NCBI GenBank assembly: GCA_004299465.1
Contig: SCST01000018.1
Location: 1 to 6,257, forward strand
From: Methylovulum sp.
Lineage (GTDB): Bacteria > Pseudomonadota > Gammaproteobacteria > Methylococcales > Methylomonadaceae
Length of the DNA stretch: 6,257 bases
Direction of reading: 5' to 3'
A program made the translations under genes and the position numbers. Positions 5,062-6,257 of the stretch are shown one piece after another. The notes beneath the pieces are model-generated. The model searched no databases, was not told the origin of the DNA, and saw nothing but the letters and a program-made list of their open reading frames with translations. Each line of letters starts with the position of its first letter. Positions within the stretch are counted from its first letter, which is position 1.

Positions 5062-6257
5062 ATGCAAAATCATTTCCCACTTTGGAAAAATATATTAGTT
5101 CTGACTGTTTTTGCGATCTCGCTGATCTACGCATTACCCAATTTGTATGGTGAAGATCCTTCTGTGCAAGTGTCGTCTACCCGTACTGAAAAAATGGCCC
5201 AGGAAAAGGCGATTGAAATCGATTCTGCCATTAAAGCGGCAGGCGTTGCCGTAAAGGCGTTTGAATTCAAGGATGGCCGTGTTTTAGCCCGGCTTTCGAA
5301 TACCGATGACCAATTGAAAGTAGCTGATTTACTCAGGGATAAAATGGGTAACGACTACACGGTCGCATTAAACCTTGCCCCTACAACACCAGCCTGGCTG
5401 CAAGCGATAGGCGCCGATGCGATGTACTTGGGCCTGGATTTGCGCGGCGGCGTGCATTTCCTGCTGGAAGTGGATATGGATGCCGCGGTCAAGCAGGCTG
5501 AAGAACGCTATAACGACGATATTCGTTTGGCGTTAAGAAACGAAAAAATCCGTTATCAGTCTGTTGTCAAAGACAGCGGCTATATTAAAGTCAAGCTGAA
5601 AGCGGCGGAAGACAAATCCGCATTTTTGGGTTTGTTGGGCAAGGATTTCAGGGCATTGGATGTCACCGAACCTCCGGCGCAAGATGAAGTCTGGTTGAAA
5701 ATTACCGAGCACGAAGAAAAAGAAATTAAAAAATTCGCCGTTGCGCAAAACATGACTACCTTGCGCAACCGTGTCAATGAATTGGGCGTCGCCGAGCCAG
5801 TGATTCAACAACAAGGTGAAAACCGCATTGTCGTGCAATTGCCGGGTGTACAGGATACTACCCGCGCCAAGGAAATTTTGGGGACTACCGCGACGCTGGA
5901 ATACCGCCTGGTCGACGTAGAGCATGATGTGCAAAAAGCTGTGGACGGCCATCCGCCGGTGAGCAGCAGGCTGTATTACGACAAGGAAGGCCAGCCGATT
6001 CTGTTAAATCGCCAGATTATTGTCACCGGCGATCAAATTGTCGATGCGTCTTCGGGTATGGACCAGGACGGCCGTGCAGCCGTGTTTATTTCGCTGAACG
6101 GTGTCGGCGCCGCGAAAATGGGCAAATTGACCCAGGCCAATATCGGCAAGCCAATGGCGGTCGTTTTTATTGAATATAAGGTCGAGACGCGGATTGTGAA
6201 TGGCGAGAAAGTCCGCCATAAAGAGAAAGTTGAAAAAGTCATCAGTGTCGCGACGAT
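5062..6257 (+). CDS. secD: Protein translocase subunit SecD (5' part, runs off window)
   Basis: The frame stays open from ATG 5062 to the window edge: 398 codons plus two bases, roughly the first two-thirds of a SecD of about 620 residues. It begins with a transmembrane helix (about 9-27, KNILVLTVFAISLIYALPN), followed by the large periplasmic P1 domain. Conserved SecD blocks are YLGLDLRGGVHFLLEVD (122-138), TLRNRVNELGVAEPVIQQQG (233-252) and RIVVQLPGV (255-263). Continuing into the VTGDQIVDAS region (321-330), this is the usual order before the membrane domain, which is outside the window. SecD with SecF uses the proton gradient to complete protein export through SecYEG. The start is set by the typical N-terminus (MQNHFPLWKN) and a modest GGAA (5052-5055) 6 bases upstream. 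No promoter of its own is evident, so it is probably read through from yajC across element B. secF would be expected downstream. Confidence 0.97.
   Translation, partial: MQNHFPLWKNILVLTVFAISLIYALPNLYGEDPSVQVSSTRTEKMAQEKAIEIDSAIKAAGVAVKAFEFKDGRVLARLSNTDDQLKVADLLRDKMGNDYTVALNLAPTTPAWLQAIGADAMYLGLDLRGGVHFLLEVDMDAAVKQAEERYNDDIRLALRNEKIRYQSVVKDSGYIKVKLKAAEDKSAFLGLLGKDFRALDVTEPPAQDEVWLKITEHEEKEIKKFAVAQNMTTLRNRVNELGVAEPVIQQQGENRIVVQLPGVQDTTRAKEILGTTATLEYRLVDVEHDVQKAVDGHPPVSSRLYYDKEGQPILLNRQIIVTGDQIVDASSGMDQDGRAAVFISLNGVGAAKMGKLTQANIGKPMAVVFIEYKVETRIVNGEKVRHKEKVEKVISVAT

Noticed and set aside
5533..5952. Minus-strand 139-codon ORF inside secD
   Set aside because: It is antisense to conserved SecD sequence and lacks any recognisable motif; it is a shadow frame.

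Overview
The window looks like chromosomal DNA from a gammaproteobacterium of moderate GC content. The evidence is an E. coli-like set of cell-wall enzymes (a YcbB/LdtD-type L,D-transpeptidase beside a YcbK/MepK-type endopeptidase) and a yajC-secD pair with Gram-negative features. The repeat content and protein flavour would fit a methanotroph-like lineage (Methylococcales), but that is only an impression and cannot be shown from this window.

Layout: positions 1-157 show no gene. A LOG-family (PGGYGTLDE) nucleotide-binding protein is on the minus strand (158-1096). It shares a 147-bp divergent promoter region with a 613-codon L,D-transpeptidase on the plus strand (1244-3085). A Tat-exported, His-rich MepK/DUF882 peptidase lies on the minus strand (3265-4056, true start probably 4044), converging on the transpeptidase. 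About 460 bp of noncoding DNA follows (4057-4518) and contains two strong inverted repeats. Then comes yajC (4519-4869) and, after an unusual 192-bp gap, the first 398 codons of secD (from 5062), which runs off the window.

How the genes work together: the transpeptidase makes 3-3 (mDAP-mDAP) peptidoglycan cross-links. In E. coli, MepK is a murein endopeptidase that can cut such links, so the convergent pair may be a maker/cutter set for the same bond. YajC and SecD are parts of the SecDF-YajC complex that assists Sec export. The Tat signal on the MepK-like protein shows that it uses a different export route.

The most notable non-gene content is a pair of MITE-like palindromic elements, about 3111-3269 and 4866-5010. 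Their right ends share 24 identical bases and their left ends are related, but their cores differ. Each is flanked by a 5-bp direct repeat (TTACC and TTAAC) that contains the TAA stop codon of a neighbouring gene (mepK-like and yajC). The first element carries a REP-like inverted pair in its core. The second splits yajC from secD, which are usually close together.
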